Below are positions 20,295-31,259 of a stretch of 64,000 nucleotides of DNA, piece by piece. This stretch comes from Yarrowia lipolytica (taxonomy: Eukaryota; Ascomycota; Dipodascomycetes; Dipodascales), in NCBI RefSeq assembly GCF_001761485.1, contig NC_090773.1:3224001-3288000 (forward strand). The letters are read 5' to 3'. Within the stretch, counting starts at the first letter, position 1. Every line of letters starts with the position of its first letter. The position numbers and the translations under genes are program-made. Below the pieces are notes generated by a model. The model made no database searches, was not told the origin of the DNA, and saw nothing but the letters and a program-made list of their open reading frames with translations.

Positions 20295-22713
20295 TTGTAG
20301 CGAGCAGCCGATCGACTACATCATATGACTGTTTGAACGACAGTTTCTGACCACAAGGCAGTCTATTGAAGTGCTTCTTGTGCGCCAATTAAGTGTATAT
20401 ATGTATATAGTGATTTATTGATGAGTGATTGTCTATTGTGGTAATGTTTGAACTATTTTTACTGACTTTAATTGACTTTACTTGACTTTACTTTGACTTT
20501 ACTTGACTTTACTTGACTTTACTTGACTTTTACTTGACTTTACTTGACTTTTACTTGACTCTTTACTTGACTTTAATTATTTACTTGGGGTTATTTAGTA
20601 AACCGTCACCTAACGATCTTCAATTCACCCAGTTTTAGAGATATCGAGTCGGCGAAAAGTGCACAACAGTCCTCTCGCAATTCCAACAGCAGTTTCCACA
20701 TCACTTTTCCAATATTCGGTCTATATTTACAAACCCGGTATTACTCTTGTCACTTATACAGTGAGTGCATTCTGACGCTGACACTTTACTCCAAACGCCC
20801 TCTAGCCCAACTCTTCTTCTCACACCTCACTCCAAACGAAAGCGACATATACACTGACACAGACGATGTCACACAGCCTGCATCCCGTCTGCCTGTCGCC
20901 CTACCACTCTCCCCAAACTATACAGTCAAACCAGAGGACGGAATCAGGTTCTGTCTCCAAATCTGCATTGGGTTGCGCAAATACCCTCCAAGTGGCTCAA
21001 ACGCGCTCGTGCTCGCACAATTGCCCATTCCACTCAAATCAGAGATTGCAATCATGTTTTGTCTCCAAACTGTCTCCAGAGAGTATTTTGACTGAGGTGT
21101 GATTGTTTATGCGTCTGATGCTGATGTCAAGTCCCCACGCAGCTACGACCATAGTATGCCACCTTTGCGGACATACAAAGTCACTTGTTCAACCACTACT
21201 TCACTTGAGCCGAGTCTCGTCCGGTGTCTGTGTTGATAGCGAGGACTTCACACCTCAGATCACTACGTACATCTCTCCGTATCAACCTAAGCTTCACTCC
21301 TGCCCCCTTGGCAGCCTTGTTACGATACCGACGCCACTGCTCTTCTGACTGCTTACTCAAGCAAACAACAAGGTAAGACCAGGGAGCAGCTCCTATGGCG
21401 GTACAGTAGGGCTGGAGTGCACGGCTAGTGAACATGGTTGTCAGATCGATAACAACTTCTATCCCGCTTTTGCCACTCTTAGCTCAGACTCTGCCAGTCT
21501 TTCTCGCGGCTGTACGTAGATCTGCGGTAGTACGACAGATGTACGACAGATGCACGAGTACGAGCGAGTACAGTCAACCAAAGCCTGATTGTTCCCACGG
21601 TACGAGTATAAATTTCCATCCGATCTTTATACTCGCACAATACTGCGACTTTTACCGCAACAAGTCATGTTCTAGCCTGCCCTTGATTTTCTCGGAGGCA
21701 GTGCACATGTCAAATGCACCGGTGAAACAACCCGTCTCTCTTTCAGCTCTCGTTTCCCTGTTGAGAACCCTTCTTTCCTGTTTGTGTGGCATGCATGATA
21801 TCTGTGGAGAATGTTTGGGAGTGGCTTGGGGAGATAGCGGGCCGTTTGTTCGTCTGGCGGTTTGGAGAGAAAATGGAGCCACTTTGGAGTGCAACAGGGG
21901 TCCGTTGAATCAAATGCAACGATCGGGTTTTCCCAGGGTGTCTGTAGCGTGAGGTGGCGTCTTTCTATATTTTGTGTGCTCATGGGTGCAGACCCATTAA
22001 GGAATCAAAAAAAGAAAGGTTTTGACCTCACAGAAAAAAACATTGCAGAGAGGTGGAGGTTGACACGAGTCCAAGAGAGAGGGGGGATAAGCGAGAATCG
22101 GAGGAGATGGTAGTGATCATATGACCTGTCATTTTATGATTGTATGGACGTTTCCCCCGTTTTATCCCATTTTCCCCCGTTTTTTCCCCGTTTTTACTGC
22201 TTTTTTCCGCCCTGTTCCTGTCCGCTCATTGCTTGTACTGCTCCGATGCACGTAGATCTGGTTGATGGCGGGGCACAGAAATGTGTCGGAAAACGGGATT
22301 TTGACTAACGAAGAAAATAACAGGTGCTATTTAGATGGCAGCAAAGGCGATTCCCATTTTTATGGATTTTTTAACATTTTCACCGATTTTCGTCGATTTT
22401 TCCCGTCGATATTCCGAGTACCCCATGTTTGCTATTTTTTGGTTTCCATTTAGCTTTTGGTGGGAGATGGGCGGAGAGCGGTCTGCTTGGGGCGTAAATA
22501 GGAGGATTTGTGAGATATTTATCAACATGACTGGATGTAGAGACAATGTGGGAGTTCAATGGCTGTTTCAGAATACCATTCGGAGTATTAATCAGCGAGA
22601 TATCTACATCTCTCCTATTTCATGCACTCTGACATCATTAAAGTTGACCACAGTACCAAAGTTGGCACTAAAATGCCAGCCGGATCACCCTCACTTTCTC
22701 TTCCTCTTCAACC
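20295..22713. other. intergenic region of about 2.4 kb
   Basis: No gene is supported. It begins with the TTTACTTGAC tandem (20448-20580). The remainder includes TACGACAGATG direct repeats near 21532-21555 and CCCCCGTTTT repeats at 22149-22195. A 174-codon plus-strand frame ending at 21952 lacks codon bias and family features. Confidence 0.45.
20448..20580. repeat. TTTACTTGAC tandem repeat
   Basis: About eleven slightly variable copies of a 10-12 bp unit (ACTTTACTTG with one-base length changes) start about 155 bases after the stop codon of the preceding gene. They may lie in its 3' UTR or terminator region. Confidence 0.85.
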
Positions 22714-24135
22714 ATGCCCAAACTGATTCTATACCAGGTTCTGGACGTCCAGGAGGACGCTACGATTGGTCAGATCGAGCAGGCGTATCGCACGCGGTCT
22801 CTGCAGTTTCTGACGACTCTTTTGGGCAACAATTACGACTACTTTTACTCGGTTTCGGACGCCTTTCAGATTCTGCGTAAACACCGCGAGTTCTATGAGA
22901 CGAGCGGCGACTCGCCCGAGTTTTTTGCGCGCGTCGGGCCCGAGCTCCAGGATGCGGTGGATTTCTTCGTGCAGTGTTTTGGCGTACCGCAGCTGGAGAT
23001 CTTCACCGGCCCGGTGCCGATTCTGTACTGGATCCAGGAGCTGCGGCGGTCCTTCCCGTTCACAGACACGTACAATCACATTACCACGGAAGGAATCACG
23101 GACAAGACGATGGAGTTGATGCGGCGCAACGCGTGGCAGGGAAACGAGACGCTGCAGAAGGAAAAGAACCGGTCACACGAGTTTGATATCACGGGCGCCA
23201 TCAACGTGCAAGATGCGGCGCAGCTGATTGTCCAGCAGCTGTTGGACGTGGATCTGGAAGGAGATGACAACATCAAGCTGCAAAAGGCAGGCAAATTGGA
23301 GCAGGAAACCGGGGTCTTCCCCACCGAGGGCTTCTCCCCACAGTTCACCGACTCCATTGTGAAGAAGCTGAAGCCGTATTTCCGCATTCCGTTTGCCGTG
23401 GACGTTCTCAAGGCTCTGGGAACAATTTTCATGGTCCGTGCGGAAGGCTACGCCGCCAAGTACCGGGGCAAGCTGTTTTCGTCGGTGGTGTCCAACAAAT
23501 CAGCCAACAATGCCTCTTCGTTGATTGAGAAGATTGTGTGGTCGAAAAACCGACTCCACGCCATCTCCAAGTACTTCAAGCAGATTGGAGGGTCCATCGA
23601 CGACCAGGTCAACATCATCTACACCGAGTTTTTCTACCAGCTGGTGCGGGAGGTGTGTCTGGCAGCCAACTTGACGGTTTCGGAGATCTTTGAGGGCGAA
23701 TGGGCCGCCAAGGAAGACAAGAAGGACAAGATGGTTCGTGCATACCGCATTTGGGAGATTGGCAACTTTCTGTGCATCGAGGCGACCCGAACTGCTGCCG
23801 AAAGAGGCATTTCCATCGAGCACAACCCTAACCTGCAACATGACGACGTGTTGGCCGGAGCAATCTACCTCACAGCCTTCAACGAGGCACTGGTGCTGGC
23901 CAAGAAACGCAATCTCTCGAATATCGACTATTCCAACGGAAAAGCGGCCGCTCCTTTCCCTCAGGGAGCCAGCTTTGATCCCTGGGCCGTGGGAGTCGTG
24001 TGGTCGCCATGGGACGTGGTGTCCGACTGCTCGGGCTCGGGAGGAGTGGTCACCACGGAAGACGTGTTTACCGGCGACGAGGACAAGAGGTATGATGTGG
24101 AGGTGACTGCTCAGGGCGGTACTGATGCGGGTTAG
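22714..24135 (+). CDS. J-domain-like protein lacking HPD, DnaJ-X type
   Basis: The product has 473 residues. The first 65 have the layout of a J domain: LILYQVLDVQEDATIGQIEQ (helix I and start of II), AYRTRSLQF (helix II), then SVSDAFQILRKHREFYETSG (helices III-IV). Where a J domain has His-Pro-Asp, this protein has Leu33-Thr34-Thr35, so stimulation of Hsp70 ATPase is not expected. The rest (about 70-440) is helical and resembles the X domain that follows J in Caj1/Djp1-type co-chaperones. No Zn finger, signal peptide or membrane segment was seen. A second gene starting at 63899 in this window encodes a very similar N-terminus. The start ATG follows a CT-rich leader and begins strong codon bias. 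A scaffold or client-binding role is possible but not shown. Confidence 0.8.
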   Translation: MPKLILYQVLDVQEDATIGQIEQAYRTRSLQFLTTLLGNNYDYFYSVSDAFQILRKHREFYETSGDSPEFFARVGPELQDAVDFFVQCFGVPQLEIFTGPVPILYWIQELRRSFPFTDTYNHITTEGITDKTMELMRRNAWQGNETLQKEKNRSHEFDITGAINVQDAAQLIVQQLLDVDLEGDDNIKLQKAGKLEQETGVFPTEGFSPQFTDSIVKKLKPYFRIPFAVDVLKALGTIFMVRAEGYAAKYRGKLFSSVVSNKSANNASSLIEKIVWSKNRLHAISKYFKQIGGSIDDQVNIIYTEFFYQLVREVCLAANLTVSEIFEGEWAAKEDKKDKMVRAYRIWEIGNFLCIEATRTAAERGISIEHNPNLQHDDVLAGAIYLTAFNEALVLAKKRNLSNIDYSNGKAAAPFPQGASFDPWAVGVVWSPWDVVSDCSGSGGVVTTEDVFTGDEDKRYDVEVTAQGGTDAG

Positions 24136-25374
24136 CGAAACATCAGGAAACGGGCTTGATGGGTTGTTAGTCTGTCGTCTCTTTGTACTTATATATGAAT
24201 ACAGTAATGATAATGCGGCATCTGGAGAGTAGAATACGAGAGTAGAATATGGAGATCATATGTTCTCCTAGACGAAAGGTGTGATTAGTTTCGTGTACGG
24301 ACTGGTTATTGCTGTTTTTTTCTTTTTATCTGGATTTGTTGAGAGTGTCTTTTAATAGTTGGACTCATCTAAAAAGGTCAAGTAACAATGGTCCGTCTGA
24401 ATGCTCATTTGTCTCTGTTTCTGGCATTTCCAGGAAACAATTGACGCCAGAAGTCGAATCATAAGCCAAGATGATCACGATAAAACACCCTTTTTCAGAT
24501 CCGGACTTTTTTGGACCGATTTTGGCTGTTATTATTATGACTCGGTCACACGTACGTATCAGAAATATCAGAGTACTCAGAAACACAGCCAGAAAAGTGA
24601 GATCTCCACCTATAGTTTTCTCGCAATTGTCTTGCATCTTTACCGGACATTACTCATGTCCTAGCTACCAACAATACATGGAACTGTTTATTAGAGAACG
24701 GTCAGATGTCGTTTCGCGTTTCTGGCGAGAGAAGGGGCTGGAAGTTCCGCTAGAGAGAGAGATTCCATCGGTGCAAGTTCTTCTTCAAGTTCTTTTTCAA
24801 GTTCTTTTTCAAGTTCTTCAAGTTCTTCTCTTCTAGTCAGAGCAGCGACACTTGGAGTCAGGTGTGACTACGGGGAAAGAGGTCCAGGAGGTCCAAGGGG
24901 TTCACGAAAGCCCGGGAGAGGTGCAGACCATTCGACCATGGGATCCATACGAGGTCTAGACGACTCGATCAAGGGGTTAATACTCGTATCGCACCAAGTG
25001 GCGACATGGCTGCTTGCGGAGCCGTGTGACACCAAGTGATGACATGGCTGCTTCCTGCGCAGCTCAATTAGCCGCCAATTGCGGGCACTGCACTCTGTTG
25101 GCAGCAGAAGGATGACGGACTTGTGTGAAACTCGAAGACTTGCGAGATTCAATTATCCATGTTTTTCAAAGTTTCCCTTGAATTTCTCCCCCTTTGCTTT
25201 CCCCTCAATTTTCCAACTTTTCCAAATAAATCCACTCTTCCATGTGCCGAACACGCTGTCGTGTCTCGCTAACCCTACCTGAAATATGCAAACTTTAATT
25301 CCCCAGGTGAGAGATCAGGACACGTGCGGCGAACAAGTATCCCTTCCTTCGAACCATCTCCAAACAGCCCACCA
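24136..25374. other. intergenic region before YSY6
   Basis: No gene is supported. A pyrimidine repeat CAAGTTCTTTTT lies at 24774-24834. A short duplicated motif, CACCAAGTGGCGACATGGCTGC and its near copy, sits at about 24993-25055. Otherwise nothing was seen. Confidence 0.45.
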
Positions 25375-26284
25375 ATGGTCGTGAACAAGACTCGACAGAC
25401 CCCGGCCCAGAAGCGGGCCAACGCCAAGTTTGCCGCCAAGCAGGAAAAGAAAATGGGCAAGCCCCGGCCCGAGGAAAAGGTCGAGAGACCGACGCTGCCG
25501 ATTTCAAAGTCGTGGTTGTGTGAGTACATTGGAGCCTGAGTGTCAGCGAGGGCTTCTGAGAGGACTCTGGGTGTGAGAGATTGTGTGCCCGGGAGCCAGT
25601 TGTGTCACGGTGTCATCTCTGGACCTGAGAGGACTCTGGGCGTGAGAGATGCTTGCCCCGGTAACCAGTGTGTCACGTGTCATCACTAGGAGAAGATTCC
25701 ATACCTGAGACGCGAGTGCCAGTGGGGCAGAGCCCCGCAACTGCCTCGACCGTCTGTGGCAGATTGTTCGTCAGGTTCTGGATATCACGTCCAGGTGTCA
25801 GGTTGTAGATGTCGCGTTTTGGGTTCTGGTGACACAACCCCGTTTCAGTGCAATTTGACTGTGAGTCCTGACGATGAGCCCACTGACCTGTAACGCGCCC
25901 GATAAGGTGACCGACCTCAAAGATAACCGTCTGGGGTTCATACGACAGTAAAAACAGCAGACCGTTGGTACACAGCACACAACAGAACGGTCTTTACATA
26001 GCTGATCACGTGGGCGAGCCATGCGTGTTACATGACCTAAAGATTCTCATTTCATTCCGATTCTCACCTGATTCTGATTCTGATTCTGATTCTGATTCTC
26101 GCTTGATTCTGATTCTCGCTTGATTCTGGTTCTCGCTTGATTCTGATTCTCTGCTCATCTCATGGACCTCAGCCCTGTTATCCCATCGAATTCCCTCTAC
26201 CATCTTACTAACCCAGTGGTTCTCATCTTCGTTGTCTGCGGAGGAGCTCTTTTCGAGATTCTCAAACTCTTTGGTCTTTTCTAA
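25375..26284 (+). CDS. YSY6: Ysy6/RAMP4-type ER stress-associated protein, two exons
   Basis: The exons are 25375-25519 and 26217-26284; together they encode 70 residues. The donor is GTGAGT at 25520, and the acceptor follows TACTAACCCAG ending at 26216, both the classic form for this yeast. The exon junction falls inside a Leu codon. The protein starts MVVNKTRQTPAQKRANAKFA, continues with a basic KKMGKPRP segment, and ends in one membrane helix (about 48-70, LVLIFVVCGGALFEILKLF). That is the architecture of the tail-anchored Ysy6/RAMP4/SERP family, which associates with the Sec61 translocon and protects membrane proteins during ER stress. Without the intron the first exon frame would stop after 54 residues and have no membrane anchor. 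The 697-base intron is ten times longer than exon 2. Confidence 0.9.
25556..25686. repeat. direct repeat inside the YSY6 intron
   Basis: Two copies, about 65 bases each, start with CTGAGAGGACTCTGGG and end near TGTCATC. They are at about 25556-25620 and 25625-25686 and differ at several positions. Confidence 0.75.
26060..26155. repeat. CTGATT microsatellite in the YSY6 intron
   Basis: TGATTC hexamers and the longer unit CTCGCTTGATTCTGATT repeat about a dozen times, roughly 60 bases before the branch point. Confidence 0.85.
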
Positions 26285-27189
26285 CCGACTGATTGACTGA
26301 ACGAGACCTGACAATATCTGTACACTATAATAATTATGCATACTTGTATTGGTTGTAGTGGAAGTAGGAACCAGTACGAGTATGGTACGGGTTGTGGATA
26401 CTCGTGGCGGATGTGCGCTAGTAAACATCCAACTACAGCTACACTCCAGGTTGAGGCAACTCACGCAACGAGATTGCGAGCGTATACTTCAATGAAGAGA
26501 TGGGGTTCGAACTGGAGAGTCTTAGCACCAAGTTTCCAAGATTCGCTCAAGAATGGTTGTTTGAACACCATGAAAAGTCTAATAAATATCTAACAAAATA
26601 TACTTGCAGTAAAAATCAAAATTGCTCAAATATCCGAATATATGTATTGCCACAGGTATATTTTGTTTGAGATTTGTTAGAAACTTATATCTGGGCTATC
26701 GAAAGGAACAGTTACCCCCTCTCCATCTTGTCGGGAACATCAGATTGAGACCCCCAGCCAACTTTTGTTTTTAACTATATGTCAACTAATCCAACCATTC
26801 TGTAGTTGAACTGTTTAGGAAGATGAGACAACTTGCGAGGCATAGATAGTGAAGAATTGTGGGATATAAATGCGACATAAAAAATGATCAGCGCAAGTTA
26901 ATACACCTTTTAGACGTTTTAAAAGTAAAATCTGAGCATTTTACGTGAAGTTATGATGCAACTTCCCTCCCTACAGTCGAAACCAAGATCCGCTCTGCAC
27001 TACTACACTTCCATGGAGCCCAATACAGTCATCTCGGGCAACATTCCTCAATATAAATATATTTTCTATGTTTTACTTGCACGTGCGAATGATGTCACGT
27101 GATATTTCGGTACAGTTCAGCACTGTCTGTAGTACAACTCGTATTCGTACTTGTACTTGGGGCTATTGTACTGTACGCGGCATCTCCTT
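26285..27189. other. intergenic region
   Basis: About 900 bases between the end of YSY6 and the convergent SMAP-type gene. The DNA is AT-rich with no supported gene and no tRNA-like fold. The GGTTCGAA at 26505 lacks a matching cloverleaf. Confidence 0.45.
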
Positions 27190-27819
27190 CTATTTTCCGA
27201 TACCGGCTTTCTTTCCACCCGTCTTGAGATTCACGCCCTGGTTGAATTGTTTCATCAGATCTTTTTCTCTCTGGGAGTGGTCTGAGGTGGAGTTGGTGGT
27301 GACGGTCACCTTGTTTTTGGAGGCTCCCATCAGTCGCAGGAACTTGTTTTGTTGGGCGGAGTCCAGGCCATCCACGGCTATGGTTTTTGGGGTTGAGGTT
27401 GCTGCGGGGGAGGCGAGGAATGCGGGGGAGGCGAGAGATGGAGTGTTTTCCTTTTCAGTGTCCTTCTTTTCCTTCTTTTCCTTCTTTTCCTTCTTTTCCT
27501 TCTTTTCCTTCTTTTCCTTCTTTTCCTTCTTTTCCTTCTTTTCTTTCTTTTCTTTTTTCTCCTTCTTTTCCTTCTTTTCCTTCTTTTCCTTCTTTTCCTT
27601 CTTGTCCTTCTTTTCCTTCTTTTCCTCCTTGTCCTTCTTGGCCTTCTTGATCTCCTTGACATCATCATCTTCAGCCGATCGCTTCTTGGACTTTTCCTTC
27701 TCCTTCTTCTCCTTCTTCTCCTTCTTCTCCTTCTTCTCCTTCTTAGCCTCCTTGGCCTCCTTGGCCTCCTTGGCCTCCTTCTTGGCCAGCTTCAGCGCCT
27801 TGTCGTCCTGTTCAGTCAT
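27190..27819 (-). CDS. Lys/Glu-repeat protein with C-terminal SMAP-like domain
   Basis: The product has 209 residues. About 115 central residues are KEKKEKK-type repeats, broken by KKRSAEDDDVKEIKKAKKDK (about 44-63), which contains a likely nuclear-localisation patch. The C-terminus is ordinary sequence: NKFLRLMGASKNK (about 154-166), then EKDLMKQFNQGVNLKTGGKK. That pattern (FLRLMG plus E-x-Q-F/Y-x-x-G plus GGKKxGIG/GLG) is the small acidic protein-like (SMAP) domain found at the end of many short eukaryotic nuclear proteins. The underlying DNA is a CTTTTCCTT repeat at about 27455-27780, so the length may vary between strains. Function is unknown; a nuclear or nucleolar location is inferred from the basic repeats. 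Confidence 0.75.
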   Translation of the reverse strand: MTEQDDKALKLAKKEAKEAKEAKEAKKEKKEKKEKKEKKEKEKSKKRSAEDDDVKEIKKAKKDKEEKKEKKDKKEKKEKKEKKEKKEKKEKKEKKEKKEKKEKKEKKEKKEKKEKKEKKDTEKENTPSLASPAFLASPAATSTPKTIAVDGLDSAQQNKFLRLMGASKNKVTVTTNSTSDHSQREKDLMKQFNQGVNLKTGGKKAGIGK

Positions 27820-29824
27820 GGTGAAATGTACAGTACTGAAAAAATATACGTATCACCGGAAAAAATTAAGAGGAGCTGAAAATGTGCATAACCTGCATCT
27901 TAGACGCACCCAGTGCACAGGACAAAATCTCATAGGAGGAAAACGAGACCAGGATGGAGTATGTTACGTAAGATTGGAGGATGTTTTTGTGTCTTTTTGT
28001 GTCTTTTTGTGTCTTTCTGTGGAACCTCTTCCTGGCGTCTAATTACTGCTGAAGACCTTTAGTATTAGCGACAAGTCACTTCTAGGGACACCACGTCCGA
28101 TAGTAACACCAGAAAGAGATTCTAGATCAATAGAGAAAACTGTCTACAAGATGGAAATTTCGTCTACGACCAATCGGGTTCCTCTCATCTTCATGTGAGG
28201 AACTGGTCAGGCAATAATACGGTAGTACAGTACCTTCCACACAACTGTGAGTGTCCTATAGTCTACACCAGTCTACATGTCACGTGTCCATGGAGTCTAC
28301 ATGTCACGTGTGGTTCTACTGAGACCAATTTACCCAATATATATACAAAAATGACCGGGGAAACGTGGCGGATATAATGGTACTACTTGTTAGTTGCTGA
28401 GACTACTGATTCTGAACCTGTAAGCAACATGACGTTTGGTCTCAGATGAGCGTATACAAGGAAGCCAATGATTCAGATGTCAATTGTAAGAGCAGATTAC
28501 TAGGTTGAAGCAACCACAAAGAGTTGATTGATCAAGTTTTATCCCTGATAGTCCCACAGGAAGGGGATATCTGGGTGTTCTGGTCGTTCGACATCTAACT
28601 GGCAGATGACACAGTGGACAGAGGCAGGACGAAAGTACAATTTACAAGTGGTCTTAGGTATCGGAAGAACCTCTGATGAGGTTATACCCAATGTTCAAGT
28701 CCACTTGTATTTCGCTCATCATTCACGGTCGTAAACGGCAATCTGGTGACGTTTAGCAGTGTTCTAGGCGGGCTACCACGGACTCTCGGACCTCGTCACC
28801 GAGTGGGGACAGAAGACTTGTCCAGCTCTCGAGTTCAGAAAGATGCCGTGTATCTAACCAGTCTGGCCCGCAGGAAGTAATAGTTTTCACGCCAAGTCGA
28901 ACTGATAACCGCAGCAGGTCTCCAAGGTGAACAGCCTTTGGAACTAGTTTGTCTAGAGATCGGGTATCGTTCAGGTAGGGAGAGAAAGAGATGTTGACAG
29001 TTGGACCATGTCTGACCCTATCAACTGGAAACACTTTGGAAACACTTTGAAAACACTTTGGGGCGTTTGGGCTGGACTGACAACTTTTGCTTCTTCCCCA
29101 GTTACTGACTATTAGTTGACTTGCTCACAAAACATTAAGTAATGTCTGGAACCCGAGAGCCACGATTAGGACCGATTGAGAGACAGTGAATCAACCAAAA
29201 CACCTCCATACCAAACATATTTCTGTGCTTTCACTCATCCACTCAATGCCCAACAGCCCAACACAATAATCCAAGAGCTCTGTTGGAGTCGGACTCCTCG
29301 GTACAGTACCAGATATACGTTCACCTACCAACTATACGTGAACATTTGGGTCCGATACGATGCTCGAAAAAGTACACCAATCGAAAGCTCCAGATCGGAA
29401 GAGTAAAACTCCGACGTTTACCAACCTCTCAATCCTCTCCCAGAAGTCAGACCAATCGGTTAAGTGTTTCCCCATTCCCGTTTAGCCTTGCAACCTCCCA
29501 CACTGTTCATCCAATCGGAGGACATGTAAAATCAAACCCAAACCAAGGGGGGACCATAGGAGAACGAAAATGTGGCGGAAAAAAACGAAAAAACGAAAAA
29601 ACGACGACATTTTCAAAGCCCTCCCCAGTTGGACAAGTCCACAAAACCCCAGCCAATCACCGCCGTCTCCACCTGGTAGCCTGCGTAGCAGGGGGATATT
29701 TTTTCTCTCGCTTACTAAGCAAAGTCCCAACCCTCGGGCCAATCACAACCCGCACATTGTCCCAATATGCACCACCTCTTCACTCACCACCGCAGCAGCT
29801 GTTCACTAACATCACAACCACACA
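27820..29824. other. intergenic region upstream of NUEM
   Basis: No confident gene in about 2 kb. It has GTGTCTTTTT repeats at 27984-28015, a duplicated GTCTACATGTCACGTGT near 28270-28310, and a 93-codon minus-strand frame at 28753-29034 that may be a relic. The NUEM promoter lies at the right end. Confidence 0.45.
28753..29034 (-). pseudogene. possible relic of a coding region
   Basis: A 93-codon minus-strand frame with protein-like content (LGDLLRLSVRLGVKTITSCG, DWLDTRHLSELESW). It starts at an ATG but has no family match that I can name and no promoter or neighbouring exon. Coding-like traces do not clearly continue beyond its stop. It may be a gene fragment or chance. Confidence 0.18.
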
Positions 29825-30952
29825 ATGCTGCGAACTACCCGTGCTGTGAAGCCTCTCAAGGCCATCACCACCTCCGTGCGGTTCATGAACTCGTTCGAGA
29901 ACCTGGCCCAGGACGTCAACATCACCCGGTCCGGCAAGACTCTGATTGCCAAGGGTACCGGTGGCCGGTCGTCTCGAACCGGCTACACCGCGACCGTGTT
30001 TGGAGCCAACGGCTTCCTGGGCAGCTACCTGACTGCCAAGCTGGCCAAGCATGGAACCACGGTGGTGGTGCCGTACCGAGAGGAGATGGCCAAGCGACAT
30101 CTCAAGGTGACCGGAGACCTGGGCGTGGTCAACTTTTTGGAAATGGACCTGCGAAACCTGGAGTCCATCGACGAGGCGGTGCGTCACTCGGACATTGTGG
30201 TCAACCTGATTGGCCGGGAGTACGAGACCAAGAACTTCAACTACTACGACGTGCACGTTGAGGGAGCCCGACGAATCGCAGAGGCAGTCAAGAAACACAA
30301 CATTGCTCGATACATCCACGTGTCTGCGTTCAACGCCGAGATTGACTCGCCCTCCGAGTTCAACCACACCAAGGGTCTGGGCGAGCAGGTCACCAAGGAC
30401 ATTGTGCCCTGGGCCACCATTGTGCGACCGGCCCCCATGTTTGGACGGGAGGACAAGTGGTTCCTGGACCGAATGGCCCGATCGCCCTGTCTGGTGTCCG
30501 CCAACAAGTTCCAGGAGACCTCCAACCCCGTGCACGTGATTGACGTGGCTGCCGCTCTCGAGCGAATCTGCTTCGACGACTCCACCGTTGCCCAGACCTT
30601 TGAGCTGTACGGCCCCCAAAAGTTCACCCAGAAGCAGATCATTGACATGGTTTCCGAGACCCTGCGAAAGGAGGTACGACACATTGAGCTGCCCAAGGCT
30701 CTGTACCAGGCTTACACCAAGGCCACCCAGGCCATCTGGTGGCCCACCTACTCCCCCGACCAGGTCGAGCGACAGTTCCTGAGCCAGAAGATTGATCCTT
30801 CTGCTAAGACCTTCAACGATCTGGACCTGACCCCCATGGAGCTGCCCGATCTCATGTTCAAGCTGATTCGACCCTACCGAGTCAACACCTTCCAGCATGA
30901 TGTGTCGCAGCTGGAGAACAAGGAGAAGACTTTTGTTCATATTCTTGACTAG
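29825..30952 (+). CDS. NUEM: NADH:ubiquinone oxidoreductase 39-kDa subunit (NDUFA9 orthologue)
   Basis: An accessory subunit of mitochondrial complex I that belongs to the short-chain dehydrogenase-like family and binds NADPH. The 375 residues begin with a basic, hydroxylated presequence (MLRTTRAVKPLKAITTSVRF). The Rossmann signature GANGFLG is at 60-66, with a hydrophobic strand before it. Further conserved blocks include VVNLIGREYETKNFNYYDVH (about 127-146), ARYIHVSAFNA, and IVRPAPMFGREDKW. The usual SDR catalytic YxxxK is not clear, as in other 39-kDa subunits, which hold the nucleotide structurally. Codon bias is strong and there is no intron. Another complex I component, the mitochondrial ACP, is encoded 4.4 kb downstream. 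A convergent permease gene ends about 300 bases away. Confidence 0.95.
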   Translation: MLRTTRAVKPLKAITTSVRFMNSFENLAQDVNITRSGKTLIAKGTGGRSSRTGYTATVFGANGFLGSYLTAKLAKHGTTVVVPYREEMAKRHLKVTGDLGVVNFLEMDLRNLESIDEAVRHSDIVVNLIGREYETKNFNYYDVHVEGARRIAEAVKKHNIARYIHVSAFNAEIDSPSEFNHTKGLGEQVTKDIVPWATIVRPAPMFGREDKWFLDRMARSPCLVSANKFQETSNPVHVIDVAAALERICFDDSTVAQTFELYGPQKFTQKQIIDMVSETLRKEVRHIELPKALYQAYTKATQAIWWPTYSPDQVERQFLSQKIDPSAKTFNDLDLTPMELPDLMFKLIRPYRVNTFQHDVSQLENKEKTFVHILD

Positions 30953-31259
30953 TGTGTGAGCGCACCGGGCAAAATGAACACAAGTTCGTGATTGAGCGAG
31001 CACACTGCATCACAGGACGACGACTGTGGGCTGTCGAAGACAGTATAAAGTATTAGAAGTTGTATTAACCAGCAGTGCAGCGCTGCAAGTGTAGTGGGCA
31101 AAGTGAGATGCTGTGTATTGTAGTTGTAGGTGACTTACGGAACGTCTATCCACATGTTCAACTCCGAAATGTGTGCTGGAGACATTGCTCCGTTTCTTTT
31201 GTCTACTGTACTCGTATTCGTTACTCGTATTCGTCTACTCATATAAATCTAATACCTGC
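30953..31259. other. convergent intergenic spacer
   Basis: This spacer of 307 bases between the stop codons of NUEM and the JEN permease must hold both transcription ends. It contains ACTCGTATTCG repeats at 31208-31234 and is T-rich. No gene is present. Confidence 0.5.

Noticed and set aside
21428-21952. 174-codon plus-strand frame
   Set aside because: Poor codon bias, no family features, and the frame does not begin at ATG.
26500-26520. GGTTCGAA box as a tRNA T-arm
   Set aside because: No pairing arms or acceptor stem could be drawn around it.
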